From Roseovarius litoreus (GTDB taxonomy: Bacteria; Pseudomonadota; Alphaproteobacteria; Rhodobacterales; Rhodobacteraceae), in the NCBI RefSeq assembly GCF_900142765.1, contig NZ_FRCB01000001.1, positions 620,001 to 684,000 of the forward strand: DNA of 64,000 bases, written 5' to 3'. A model generated the notes under the pieces. The model had not been told where the DNA came from. It worked only from the letters and a program-made list of their open reading frames with translations, and did not search any database. Shown piece by piece: positions 46,262-54,492 of the stretch (positions are counted from its first letter, which is position 1; each line of letters starts with the position of its first letter). A program made the position numbers and the translations under genes.

Positions 46262-47650
46262 TCACCCCCGCCCGATCGGGAAGCTTTTGACATAGGCTTC
46301 GGGTTCGGCGGGATCGAATGTCTTGCCCATGATGGTGTGGGATTTGTAGGTGACGTCGGGCGCCTCGTAGCCGAGCTGCTCCATGATCTTCTTGCAGTCG
46401 CCCGCGAGATAGACCTGTTCGGCCACGGCTTTGTAATCCACATCGCCTTCGATATAGCCCCACCGCTTCATCTGGGTGAGGATCCAGACGCCCATCGAGT
46501 GCCAGGGGAACGGATCGAAGTCGATCCGGTCGGGCACCTTCTGCACCGAGCCCAAGCCATCGGCGAAGGTGCCGGTGAGCACCTGTTCGATCACCGGTAC
46601 CGGCTGGTTGAGGTAGTTGGTGGGCGCGATCGCGGCCGAGATTTCCTTGCGGTTGTCGGGGTTCGAGGCGTATTGCGTCGCGTCGATGATCGCCTTGAGA
46701 AGCGCACCGTAGGTGTTGGGCAATTCCTGGGCGAAGGACAGGGGTGCGGCGAAGGCACAGCAGGGGTGACCCTCCCAGATGTCCTTGGTGAGCATGTGGA
46801 TGAAGCCGATGCCTTCCCAGACCGCGCGCTGGTTGAACGGGTCGGGCGACAGGTAGCCATCGAGGTTGCCCGCGCGCAGGTTGGCCACCATTTCTGGCGG
46901 GGGCACGACGCGGATCTGGATATCGACATCCGGATCGAGCCCGAATTCGGCCACGTAGTAGCGCAGCAGGAAATTGTGCATCGAATATTCGAAGGGCACG
47001 CCGAAGGTGAAGCCTTTCCACTGGGTCGGGTCGCGCTTGTCGAGATGTTCGTTCGACAGAACGATCGCCTGACCGTTGATGTTCTCGACGGCGGGCATGA
47101 TGTAGGGTTCGGCCACCGAACCGGCGCCGAGCGTCATCGCGAGCGGCATCGGGGTCAGCATGTGGCTGGCGTCATATTCGCCCGACAGCGACTTGTCGCG
47201 AGCCACGGCCCAGCCGGCGGTCTTGATGACCTGGGCGTTCAGGCCGTAGCGTTCGTAAAAGCCCATCGGCTGCGCCATGATGATCGGGGTGGCGCAGGTG
47301 ATCGGCACGAAGCCGATGTTGAGATCGGTCTTTTCCGGGGCGCCCAGTTCGTCAAGCAACGCGGCCTTGGCCTTGTCCATGGGGAACACCGACGCGAGAG
47401 CGGCGGCAAAGGCACCGCCGCCCATCATGCCCATGAACGAGCGCCGGTTCAGATCGTTTTGCCCGAAGACAGAACGGACAACCGCGCTTTCGATGGCGCG
47501 TTCGAGCATTTGTTCGGAAGACATGGAGGCGGGTTCGGCATGGTCCTTGTCGTGGCCGTGGCCAGACAGACAGCTGTTGCAACCACAGTCCGCCCCATGG
47601 CGCAGATCGGTCTTTTCGGAAAACGGGTTTCCAAGGCTTTTGATCGTCAT
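46262..47650 (-). CDS. cynA: Cyanate/nitrate-type ABC transporter substrate-binding protein with Cys/His-rich N-terminal extension
   Basis: 462 residues. A twin-arginine signal (RRSFMGMMGGGAFAAALA, Arg pair at 69-70) follows an unusually long N-region of 68 residues. That region contains three Cys (22, 24, 27) and several His (18, 31, 33, 37) in a cluster resembling a metal site. The mature part is NrtA/CmpA-like: LNIGFVPITCATPIIMAQPMGFYERYGLN, MLTPMPLAMTLGAGSV, FGVPFEYSMHNFLLRYYVAEFGLDPDVDIQIRVVPPPEMVANLRAGNLDGYLSPDPFNQRA. It captures cyanate or nitrate-like anions for CynBD. AAAGGA precedes the start. Confidence 0.9.
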   Translation of the reverse strand: MTIKSLGNPFSEKTDLRHGADCGCNSCLSGHGHDKDHAEPASMSSEQMLERAIESAVVRSVFGQNDLNRRSFMGMMGGGAFAAALASVFPMDKAKAALLDELGAPEKTDLNIGFVPITCATPIIMAQPMGFYERYGLNAQVIKTAGWAVARDKSLSGEYDASHMLTPMPLAMTLGAGSVAEPYIMPAVENINGQAIVLSNEHLDKRDPTQWKGFTFGVPFEYSMHNFLLRYYVAEFGLDPDVDIQIRVVPPPEMVANLRAGNLDGYLSPDPFNQRAVWEGIGFIHMLTKDIWEGHPCCAFAAPLSFAQELPNTYGALLKAIIDATQYASNPDNRKEISAAIAPTNYLNQPVPVIEQVLTGTFADGLGSVQKVPDRIDFDPFPWHSMGVWILTQMKRWGYIEGDVDYKAVAEQVYLAGDCKKIMEQLGYEAPDVTYKSHTIMGKTFDPAEPEAYVKSFPIGRG

Positions 47651-47794
47651 CGGATGTCCTTTCAGCTTGGGTTGTCGTCATAATTCCAAGGAAATCCGGG
47701 CTGCGGAAGCCAGCGACGAAAATTTGTGCACTCGCAAAATTTTGTTATTTAACAATTGCTTAATATGATTTTACGGATGTTTGGAATTATCATT

Positions 47795-47818
47795 TTTCGT
47801 AATTCACGAAATATCGTG
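47795..47818. promoter_or_regulatory. Overlapping inverted repeats in the cynA / cynF gap
   Basis: TTTCGT-AATTC-ACGAAA (47795-47811) and CACGA-AATA-TCGTG (47805-47818) overlap, giving three alternating TCGT/ACGA half-sites. They lie 23-46 bases upstream of the regulator start. A likely operator for the divergent regulator. No -24/-12 sigma54 promoter (GG-N10-GC in TGGCAC-N5-TTGC context) was found on either strand of the gap. Confidence 0.55.
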
Positions 47819-47841
47819 ATGCGTGGGTTTCAAATCCGGCT

Positions 47842-49737
47842 ATGCTGATCGGCATGACCGATGCGCAGACCATGATTGATTCCCTCGTGAGCGCCCTGCC
47901 TCAGGCGGCGGTGGTGGTGGACACGGCCTCGGACAGGGTCGCGGGGTGGAACGAGGCGGCGGCGAAACTGCTGACGGGCCAGAGCGAAGCGCCGGGGGAC
48001 ATACGGTTTTCCGGCTTGCTTGGGCCGTCTCTGCCGAGGTTCGTGGTGTTCATGGAAGAGGTGGATCATCGCGGCGAAAGCTGGACCCGCGATGTGGGGC
48101 TGACATCGCTTGAGGGACAGACCGTGCGCTGCGAGATCAGGGCGCGGCCCCTGCCGGATCACCCGGGGCTGGTCCTGCTGGTGCTGACCGATCTGACCGC
48201 GTTCGAACGTCGAACCGCGATGGTCGAGACAGCCAAGATGCACCGCGCCGGGCTGAGCGAATGGAAGCGCGCGGAGCGGTTCTTTGCGGAACTCGAGCGC
48301 GAGAACCAGTTGATCCTGAACGCGGCCGGCGAAGGGATCTATGGGGTGAATGCCGAGGGAAAGACCACCTTCGTCAACCGCGCGGCGCGCGAGATGCTGG
48401 GTTGGACCGGGGAGGATCTTCTGGGCCGCAACATCCACGCGATCATCCACCATCACCACCTGAACGGCGATGTGTATCCCGCCCATCAATGCAAGATCTA
48501 CCAATCGTTCCGCTTCGAGAAGATCAACCGCGTGGATGACGAGGTGTTCTGGCGCAAGGATGGCAAGCCGATCCGTGTAGAATACGTCTCGACCCCGATC
48601 TATGACCAACAGGTGCTTGTGGGCGCCGTGGTGATTTTCCGCGACATCACCGAGCGCAAGGAAAACGAACGCAAGCTGCACGAGGCGTTGCAGGAGGTGG
48701 CCCTGCTGCGAGACCAGCTGGAGCAGGAGAACGCCTATCTTCAGGAGGCCATCACCTCGGAGCGGGCGCATCACGACATTGTCGGATCCTCCCCGGCGGT
48801 CAAGCAGATCCGCACCCGGATCGATCTGGTCGCGCCCACCGATGCGACGGTTCTGATTACCGGCGAGACCGGCACCGGCAAGGCGTTGGTGGCCAACGCC
48901 ATCCACAAGGCCAGCGCGCGGTCGCGGCGGGCGATGATCACGTTCAAATGCGGCGCGGTGTCACCGGACGATATCGAGGCCGAGCTGTTCGGGCAGGTGC
49001 GCGGCGCCTTTCCCGGATCGACCCGGGACAAGCCCGGCAAGCTGGAACTGGCGCATGGCGGCACGCTGTTTCTGGACGACATCTCGGAATTGCCGTTGGA
49101 GACGCAGGGCAGGCTGTTGCAGACGCTTCAGACAGGGACCGTCACACGGCTGGGCGATACGCGGGCCAAGGCGCTTGACCTGCATGTGATCGCGGCGATG
49201 AACGACACGCCGGACCGGGCGGTGAAATCCGGCAAGCTGCGGGAGGATTTGTTGTTCTTCCTGAACGTCTTTCCGATCAGTTGCGCCCCGTTGCGCGAAC
49301 GACTCGAGGATATCCCGGTGCTGGCTTCGCATCTGCTGGGCATTACCTGCAGGCGGTTGAACCTTGCGCAGCCCACCATCACCGAACGGGCGGTGCAGCA
49401 GATGATGGACTATCGGTGGCCCGGCAATGTGCGCGAATTGCGCAACGTGCTTGAGCGCGCGGCGATCGTTTCGGGTGGGGGCAAGATCATTCTGGAACTG
49501 GGGCTGGCGCAGTCCGGCACCAACAGCGACGGCGCGCCGATCCGCACCGAGGCCGAGATGGACCGCATGATCCGCGACAACCTGATCGCCTGCTTGCGGG
49601 AAACGGGCGGCAAGGTGTCGGGGCCGGGTGGGGCGGCGGAGCTTCTGGGGGTCAGGCCGACGACACTCTATTCCCGGATCAACCGTTTCGGCATCGAGGA
49701 GAGCGACTGGCGGGTGGGCGCGTTGAGCACGACCTGA
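47842..49737 (+). CDS. cynF: CynF-type bacterial enhancer-binding regulator with degenerate sigma54-contact loop
   Basis: About 631 residues: an N-terminal PAS-like region (about 12-120), a PAS domain (about 150-270), a coiled linker, an AAA+ domain (about 313-540) and a Fis-type helix-turn-helix at the end (AAELLGVRPTTLYSRINRFG). Walker A is GETGTGKA (341-348) instead of GETGTGKE. The GAFTGA loop is GAFPGS (388-393) and the Walker B reads LFLDDI instead of LFLDEI. CynF of the Pseudomonas cynFABDS cluster is a sigma54-type activator; this protein seems altered and may act through sigma70 like Rhodobacter NtrC. Start at 47842 or 47854. Confidence 0.87.
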   Translation: MLIGMTDAQTMIDSLVSALPQAAVVVDTASDRVAGWNEAAAKLLTGQSEAPGDIRFSGLLGPSLPRFVVFMEEVDHRGESWTRDVGLTSLEGQTVRCEIRARPLPDHPGLVLLVLTDLTAFERRTAMVETAKMHRAGLSEWKRAERFFAELERENQLILNAAGEGIYGVNAEGKTTFVNRAAREMLGWTGEDLLGRNIHAIIHHHHLNGDVYPAHQCKIYQSFRFEKINRVDDEVFWRKDGKPIRVEYVSTPIYDQQVLVGAVVIFRDITERKENERKLHEALQEVALLRDQLEQENAYLQEAITSERAHHDIVGSSPAVKQIRTRIDLVAPTDATVLITGETGTGKALVANAIHKASARSRRAMITFKCGAVSPDDIEAELFGQVRGAFPGSTRDKPGKLELAHGGTLFLDDISELPLETQGRLLQTLQTGTVTRLGDTRAKALDLHVIAAMNDTPDRAVKSGKLREDLLFFLNVFPISCAPLRERLEDIPVLASHLLGITCRRLNLAQPTITERAVQQMMDYRWPGNVRELRNVLERAAIVSGGGKIILELGLAQSGTNSDGAPIRTEAEMDRMIRDNLIACLRETGGKVSGPGGAAELLGVRPTTLYSRINRFGIEESDWRVGALSTT

Positions 49738-49815
49738 GCCGATCATTTGGCTGTCGCCGGCAGCAGGCCGAACAAGACACTGTCCGGCCCGCCGCTCATT
49801 TTGTCCGGTGCAAGG

Positions 49816-50049
49816 TTACTGAGTGGTTGTCTCTTGGGTGCTCTGCGTGTCCTGTCCCAGTTCACCCAGGCCAATGACGGTTGCCGAGCTGAGTTCGGTT
49901 CCGATATTGCCGGCCAGACCGTCAACACCGTCCTTGATCACAACGACACCGCCGACGGCAAGGCCCACGACGGAGGCCGTCAGCACCACCCAATCCACCG
50001 TGACTGCGCCATCTTCTTCCGAGCGGAACTTTTTGAAAAACTTGATCAT
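49816..50049 (-). CDS. Flp-pilin-like small membrane protein
   Basis: 77 residues starting MIKFFKKFRSEEDGAVTVDWVVLTASVVGLAVGGVVVI behind AGGAG; that start leaves a short basic N-region, the E/D-GAVTVDWV junction and one hydrophobic helix. This is the pattern of Flp/class IVb pilins with the Glu-adjacent prepilin cleavage region. A Ser/Thr-rich tail follows. No tad/cpa assembly genes are adjacent. It might be a pseudopilin-like or stress membrane protein instead. Confidence 0.72.
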   Translation of the reverse strand: MIKFFKKFRSEEDGAVTVDWVVLTASVVGLAVGGVVVIKDGVDGLAGNIGTELSSATVIGLGELGQDTQSTQETTTQ

Positions 50050-50332
50050 TTCTGTCTCCTGGATCTGATTGTAAGTCTTGTAGGTCAAGGCGCCTGAAGA
50101 CCGTTCGGGCCGTGTCGTTCGGCGCCGGGCGGCTCAGGTCTGAGGCTTAGAAAGCCCAAGGACATGGGAAAAAATTTGGCGCAAATGAAGTTTCCGAGTC
50201 CCGGATTTCGCCATTTATCCTCCGATAGCCACGTCCCGAAAAGTCATGGACCATCGTCTGATCCCGAGCTGCGCATGGGGCGGTATAGCTGCTTTCAGGA
50301 CAAGACCTGTGACGCTGTGGAAGGGCTGACGG

Positions 50333-50476
50333 ATGCGATGGCTGCAAGACTACATGATGGTAATGACGATGGCCGTTGCGATTGCGATCGGCGTTGCCGG
50401 GCTGTCGTCGCTGGGGCTGGAGATTCTGAAGAGCGACTTCGCGGACGCGGTGTCGTCACTATCGAAAGAGCGATGA
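50333..50476 (+). CDS. Small single-span membrane protein (47 residues)
   Basis: An open frame of 47 codons, MRWLQDYMMVMTMAVAIAIG and on, ending SLSKER-stop. It has AAGGG about eight bases upstream of the ATG. The first 30 residues form one hydrophobic span; the tail is a charged amphipathic helix (EILKSDFADAVSSLSKE). Its size, topology and nearness to the Flp-like gene suggest a related small surface or membrane component. It would be missed by size cut-offs. The rest of the 50050-50791 gap holds no other gene I can support. Confidence 0.5.
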   Translation: MRWLQDYMMVMTMAVAIAIGVAGLSSLGLEILKSDFADAVSSLSKER

Positions 50477-50791
50477 GGCGCCATAGGGCGCAGGACACGT
50501 CTCGATGTCGGGAAAATGGCGGGAATCCGTCTGACAGCGCAGGACATTCAATGGCGAAGAAGCTGAAATTCTTGCGGGTCTGATGCGGTTTTCTACCGTG
50601 ATTCTGGGACAGAATGCGTGTTGCGCCGGGACTCACCCCCGGATCGCGGCGTGACATGACCGCGTGGGGCCGGTCGGGATCATGAAACGGCGGCCCTGCG
50701 GGCGACCGATTCTGTCGTTCGCCGCAATAGAGGCCGCTTCAGGAATCGCGGGGGCCACCGCGCCGAGCGATGGCCAGACGATAGAGAGGCG

Positions 50792-50806
50792 GGCCGATAA
50801 TCGGCC
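50792..50806. promoter_or_regulatory. Perfect palindrome at the 3' edge of ptxE
   Basis: GGCCGATAATCGGCC, 7-base arms around a central A, ending on the first base of the ptxE stop codon. It shares the core CCGATAATCGG with the palindrome at 55909-55927. With a one-base centre it cannot form a normal terminator loop, so protein binding is more likely. Confidence 0.55.
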
Positions 50807-51675
50807 TATGCGGGTTCGGGGATCAGAAAATCCAACATACGCGCGGCTGGGACGGCAGCGGCGCTGTCCTTGAGAATGGCGAGGTAAAAAGGTTTCGTCA
50901 GCGCTTTGCCCTTCAAGCGGCAGATGGCCAGATCCCCCGAGGCAACTTCCGACAGAACCGAGCGCGCCAGCACGATGGAGGCCCCCAAGCCGGCGGCAAC
51001 AGCGCGCTTGACCGCTTCGGTAGACCCCAGATTGCCCACTGTGTTCAATTCGGCGGCCTGTGGGCCAAGGGCGTCGTTCAGCAGCGTTCCGGTCCCCGTG
51101 CCACGTTCACCGCCCAGAATGCGAAGCGTCTTGAGTTCCTCGAAGGTGATCTCGGACCGTGTGGCAAACGCATGATCGGGCGGCAGGATGATCACCATCT
51201 CTTCGCGCGCCCAAGCCTTGGCGGAGACTGCGGCATGCGACAAGGGCCATTCCATCGCGGCAAGGTCAACCTCGCCGGTCAGGAGCATCTCGGCGATCTT
51301 GGGATTTGGGGCCGACACGACCTCCCACAGCATCTTGGTGTCCTGGGTCGCCAGAAACGCCGCCAGATTCTGCGGCATGAAATACGAGGCGATGTTGCCA
51401 CTGCAGCCGATCTTGAGGGTGTCCGACAGAGCGGCGTCCCGTGCCCGTGTGGCCGAGGCCAGAACCTGCTGGGCATGCGGCAGAAAACGCGCGCCCGCAG
51501 GGGTCAGACGGCTGCCGGAATGGTTGCGGCTGACAAGCTCGGCCCCGAGATCGCTTTCCAGCTTCTTGAGGTGCTGGGACAATGTCGGCTGAGCGATGCC
51601 GATCCGTTCGGCGGCAGCCTGAAAACTGCCGGCCTCGGCCAATGCGACAAAACTTTGCAGGAGGGTCAGGTTCAT
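50806..51675 (-). CDS. ptxE: LysR-family regulator of phosphite use (PtxE-like)
   Basis: 289 residues. HTH MNLTLLQSFVALAEAGSFQAAAERIGIAQPTLSQHLKKLESDLGAELVSRN, then the effector domain beginning DTLKIGCSGNIASYFMPQNLAAFLA. The start at 51675 overlaps the ptxD stop as ATGA, so it is translationally coupled to ptxD. Phosphite loci of Pseudomonas end with a LysR-type PtxE; the position and coupling support the same role. Its likely sites are direct repeats in the ptxD-ptxA gap. Confidence 0.85.
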   Translation of the reverse strand: MNLTLLQSFVALAEAGSFQAAAERIGIAQPTLSQHLKKLESDLGAELVSRNHSGSRLTPAGARFLPHAQQVLASATRARDAALSDTLKIGCSGNIASYFMPQNLAAFLATQDTKMLWEVVSAPNPKIAEMLLTGEVDLAAMEWPLSHAAVSAKAWAREEMVIILPPDHAFATRSEITFEELKTLRILGGERGTGTGTLLNDALGPQAAELNTVGNLGSTEAVKRAVAAGLGASIVLARSVLSEVASGDLAICRLKGKALTKPFYLAILKDSAAAVPAARMLDFLIPEPA

Positions 51676-52670
51676 CGATCGAGGACCTCGGGGTTGAGAG
51701 CGTTCTCGGGGCAGCCGCCCTTGAGGGTGGTGATGATGCAATCGGCGGCGGACGCGGCGATCTGGCGCCTGACATCGGTGACGGCCGAGCCGATATGGGG
51801 GCTGAGCACGGTGCGGTCGCTGGCCAGGATATCGGGATGGATATGGCGCGGTCGGTCCGGCCTGTGCCAATCTTCCATTTCAAAGGTATCCGCCGCATAT
51901 CCGGCAAGATCGCCCGCGTTCAAGGCCGCAGCTACCGCCGCTTCATCAACAAGTGATCCGCGCGCCGGATTGACCAGATAGGCGCCGGGTTTCATGCGTT
52001 TCAGAAAATCAGCATTCACGATATGCAGGGTACGCGGCGTCAACGGCAAGGCCAACACGACGAAATCAGATGTCGAGATCACCGCATCCAGCGGCGCATA
52101 TTGAGCGGCGAGCGCTTTTTCAGTGGTCGGATCAAGACGCTCTTCGTCGAAGTAAAGTCGGCTTCCCCGGAACCCTGACAAGAGACGCATCGTCTCGCGT
52201 CCGACGGCGCCTGCGCCGATCACGCCGACCGTCGCGCCTTGAATGCTGCCACCGTAGAAGCGGGGACGCCAGCCGGCAAACTCACCCGATCTGACATAGC
52301 TGTCGCCCGCGCGCATGTTGCGGGCCAATGCGATCATCAAACCAAGTGCCAGCTCTGCTGTCGGTTCGGTCAACAGGTCCGGAACATAGGTGACCAGAAC
52401 ACCGCGACGGGTGCAGGCGTCTACGTCCAGATTGTCGAAGCCTTTCAAGGCGCCGGCCACGATTTTCAGATCAGGGCAGACCGCAAGGAAATCGTCATCG
52501 ATACATTCGGTCATGAAGGCCATGACCGCCGCCGCATCGCGGCAGGACGCGCGCAGGGCATCGGGAGAGACAGGTTCGCGTTCGGTGTTCGCAACAACCT
52601 CGCCAACCGTCTGAAGGCGCGCGATGGTTTCGGTTTCGATCCAGTTCGGGACCACGATCTTGGTCTGCAT
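51672..52670 (-). CDS. ptxD: Phosphite dehydrogenase
   Basis: 332 residues of the D-2-hydroxyacid dehydrogenase family. Every residue known to matter in Pseudomonas stutzeri PtxD lies at the same number here: Met53, Lys76 (ALKGFDN), Trp134 and Tyr139 (SGEFAGWRPRFYG), Arg237 (NPARGS), Glu266 (FEMEDW), His292 and Ser295 (SPHIGSAV), Arg301. The Rossmann motif is GAGAVG (152-157) with Asp175 after the second strand, indicating NAD. It oxidises phosphite to phosphate with NAD+ reduction. GGAGGAG precedes the ATG at 52670. It is divergent from the ptxABC transporter. Confidence 0.93.
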   Translation of the reverse strand: MQTKIVVPNWIETETIARLQTVGEVVANTEREPVSPDALRASCRDAAAVMAFMTECIDDDFLAVCPDLKIVAGALKGFDNLDVDACTRRGVLVTYVPDLLTEPTAELALGLMIALARNMRAGDSYVRSGEFAGWRPRFYGGSIQGATVGVIGAGAVGRETMRLLSGFRGSRLYFDEERLDPTTEKALAAQYAPLDAVISTSDFVVLALPLTPRTLHIVNADFLKRMKPGAYLVNPARGSLVDEAAVAAALNAGDLAGYAADTFEMEDWHRPDRPRHIHPDILASDRTVLSPHIGSAVTDVRRQIAASAADCIITTLKGGCPENALNPEVLDR

Positions 52671-52715
52671 CAGCACTCCTCCGGGCAATCTGGAGTTTGG
52701 CTAGCAGGATTTCCG

Positions 52716-52764
52716 GGTTATCGCAATATGTAATAAAAGTGTCTTAAACATTGGTTATCGAAAT
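52716..52764. promoter_or_regulatory. Direct repeats in the ptxD / ptxA gap
   Basis: GGTTATCGCAAT (52716-52727) and GGTTATCGAAAT (52753-52764) differ at one base and are 37 bases apart, in the gap between the divergent ptxD and ptxA. They are candidate PtxE (LysR) or PhoB-like binding sites; they do not match the CTGTCAT repeats of PhoB. Confidence 0.5.
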
Positions 52765-52789
52765 GCCGATACGAAGGAGAATCGATGCC

Positions 52790-53569
52790 ATGGATGGGTC
52801 ACCAAAGCTTGCCGCAACCGATATCTTGAGCCTGCATGGGATCGAGGTTGTCTATCCAAACGCGACACGGGCGCTGCACGAGACGACCTGCCAATTCTCG
52901 GATGGTGAACTGACCGTGCTGCTTGGGCCGTCGGGTGCCGGCAAGTCAACCTTGCTGCGGACCTTGAACATGCTGACGCGGCCCACCGCCGGCACGATCC
53001 TGGCCACGGGGCATGGCGCGCTGAAAACGGCCGCAGATATCCGCGCCCATCGTCGCGATACCGCGATGATTTTCCAGCAGCACCAACTGATCGGGCGCAT
53101 GGGCGCCTTGCGGAACGTGCTGATTTCGCGTCTTGGCCGGCATTCCGTATGGAGCAGCATGATCGGTTTTTCCATGGCCGAGCGACGCCTTGCGCTGGAT
53201 GCTCTTGATCGAGTGGGCTTGTTCGACAAGGCGCTGACGCGCTGCGACAGCCTGTCTGGGGGCCAGCAGCAAAGGGTCGGCATCGCGCGTGCCCTGACTC
53301 AGGAGCCCAAGCTGATCCTTGCGGATGAGCCGATTGCATCGCTCGATCCGGCGTCATCCAACCGCGTGATGACCATTCTGCGCGATGTCTGTCGCGAGGA
53401 TCGCATCCCCGTGATCGTCAGCCTGCATCAGCTTGATTTCGCCAAGGCCTATGCCGACCGGATCATCGGACTTTCGGGGGGCAAGATCGTGTTTGACGGA
53501 CCGCCCGAAACCCTGAGCGACGCCGCCCTGACGCGCATCTATGGCGCGCAAACGGACAGCTCCACCTGA
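52790..53569 (+). CDS. ptxA: Phosphite/phosphonate ABC transporter ATP-binding protein
   Basis: 259 residues of the PhnC family: Walker A LGPSGAGKSTLLRTLN, Q-loop IFQQHQLIGRMGALRNVL, signature LSGGQQQRVGIARAL, Walker B LILADEPIASLDPASS, His switch SLHQLDFA. It powers import of phosphite. Candidate starts are 52763 and 52790; AAGGAG is ten bases upstream of 52790, which I chose. Together with ptxBC it matches the ptxABC arrangement. Confidence 0.9.
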   Translation: MDGSPKLAATDILSLHGIEVVYPNATRALHETTCQFSDGELTVLLGPSGAGKSTLLRTLNMLTRPTAGTILATGHGALKTAADIRAHRRDTAMIFQQHQLIGRMGALRNVLISRLGRHSVWSSMIGFSMAERRLALDALDRVGLFDKALTRCDSLSGGQQQRVGIARALTQEPKLILADEPIASLDPASSNRVMTILRDVCREDRIPVIVSLHQLDFAKAYADRIIGLSGGKIVFDGPPETLSDAALTRIYGAQTDSST

Positions 53570-53594
53570 CTTCATCAACCCTGGGAGACCAACA

Positions 53595-54470
53595 ATGAAG
53601 ACGATCCTGACCTTTACCGCCCTGCTTCTGGGCACAACCGCAGCCTTTGCCGCGGGCGATCATGACCCCGACACGCTGCGCGTCGCCCTGCTGCCCGACG
53701 AAAACGCGGCCACAGTCATCCAGGACAACAAGCCGCTGGCGGCCTATCTGGAAGAGACCCTTGGCAAGGACATCGAACTGATCGTGACGACCGACTATTC
53801 GTCGATGATCGAAGCGATGCGGTTTGGTCGTGTGGACGTGGCCTATTTCGGACCTGCATCCTATACGATCGCGAAAGCCAAGATGGCGGGTGGCGATCTG
53901 GATATCGAGCCGTTCGCCGCGCGTGTGAAGGATGGCAGCACCACCTATCAATCCGTGCTGATCGCGAATGCCGAAAGCGGCATCGACTCGATCGATGATA
54001 TCGAGGGCAGCGGTATCGACGTGGCGTTTGGCGATCAGGCGTCGACCTCGAGCCATTTTGCACCGAAATACACCATGATGCTGGAAGGCGTCACGGAAGG
54101 CGACGACTACAAGCAGAACTTTACCGGTGCGCATGATGCCGTGGCCCGCAATGTCGAACTGGGCAATGCCGCCGTCGGCGGGTTGAGCCGCCCGATTTTC
54201 GAAAGCCTTGTGGCGAAAGGCACGGTTGATCCGGCCAAGGTGGTGGTCATCGGATATTCCGCCGACATCCCCCAGTACCCTTGGGTTCTGCGCACCGACA
54301 TGACCGAGGCTCTGGAGCAGGGCATCAAGGACGCGTTCCTGTCGCTTGAGCGTGGCACGGAAGCCGGAGACGCGGTGTTGAAGCCGTTCAAGGCAGATGG
54401 CTTCGCGGCGATCACCGACGCGGATTATGACATCATCCGCGACATCCGCAAAAACCTCCAGTCCAACTAA
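53595..54470 (+). CDS. ptxB: Phosphite-binding periplasmic protein
   Basis: 291 residues, PhnD/PtxB family, with Sec signal MKTILTFTALLLGTTAAFAAG. Ligand-loop motifs include LVTTDYSSMIEAMRFGRVDVAYFGPASYTIAKAK (here TTDYSSMIEAM) and DIAFGD-like VAFGDQASTSSHFAPKYTM. It delivers phosphite or phosphonate to PtxC. The linkage to ptxD favours phosphite. It is 25 bases after ptxA. Confidence 0.9.
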   Translation: MKTILTFTALLLGTTAAFAAGDHDPDTLRVALLPDENAATVIQDNKPLAAYLEETLGKDIELIVTTDYSSMIEAMRFGRVDVAYFGPASYTIAKAKMAGGDLDIEPFAARVKDGSTTYQSVLIANAESGIDSIDDIEGSGIDVAFGDQASTSSHFAPKYTMMLEGVTEGDDYKQNFTGAHDAVARNVELGNAAVGGLSRPIFESLVAKGTVDPAKVVVIGYSADIPQYPWVLRTDMTEALEQGIKDAFLSLERGTEAGDAVLKPFKADGFAAITDADYDIIRDIRKNLQSN

Positions 54471-54492
54471 GCCAGCGACGAAAGGGTCCGAC

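Noticed and set aside
45398-47683. 761-codon open frame antisense to cynA-cynB
   Set aside because: Composition is Asp/Gly/His/Arg-rich shadow type; the minus-strand transporter genes explain the region.
47651-47841. Sigma54 promoter for the cyanate operon
   Set aside because: No GG-N10-GC in a TGGCAC-TTGC context on either strand; only inverted repeats are present.
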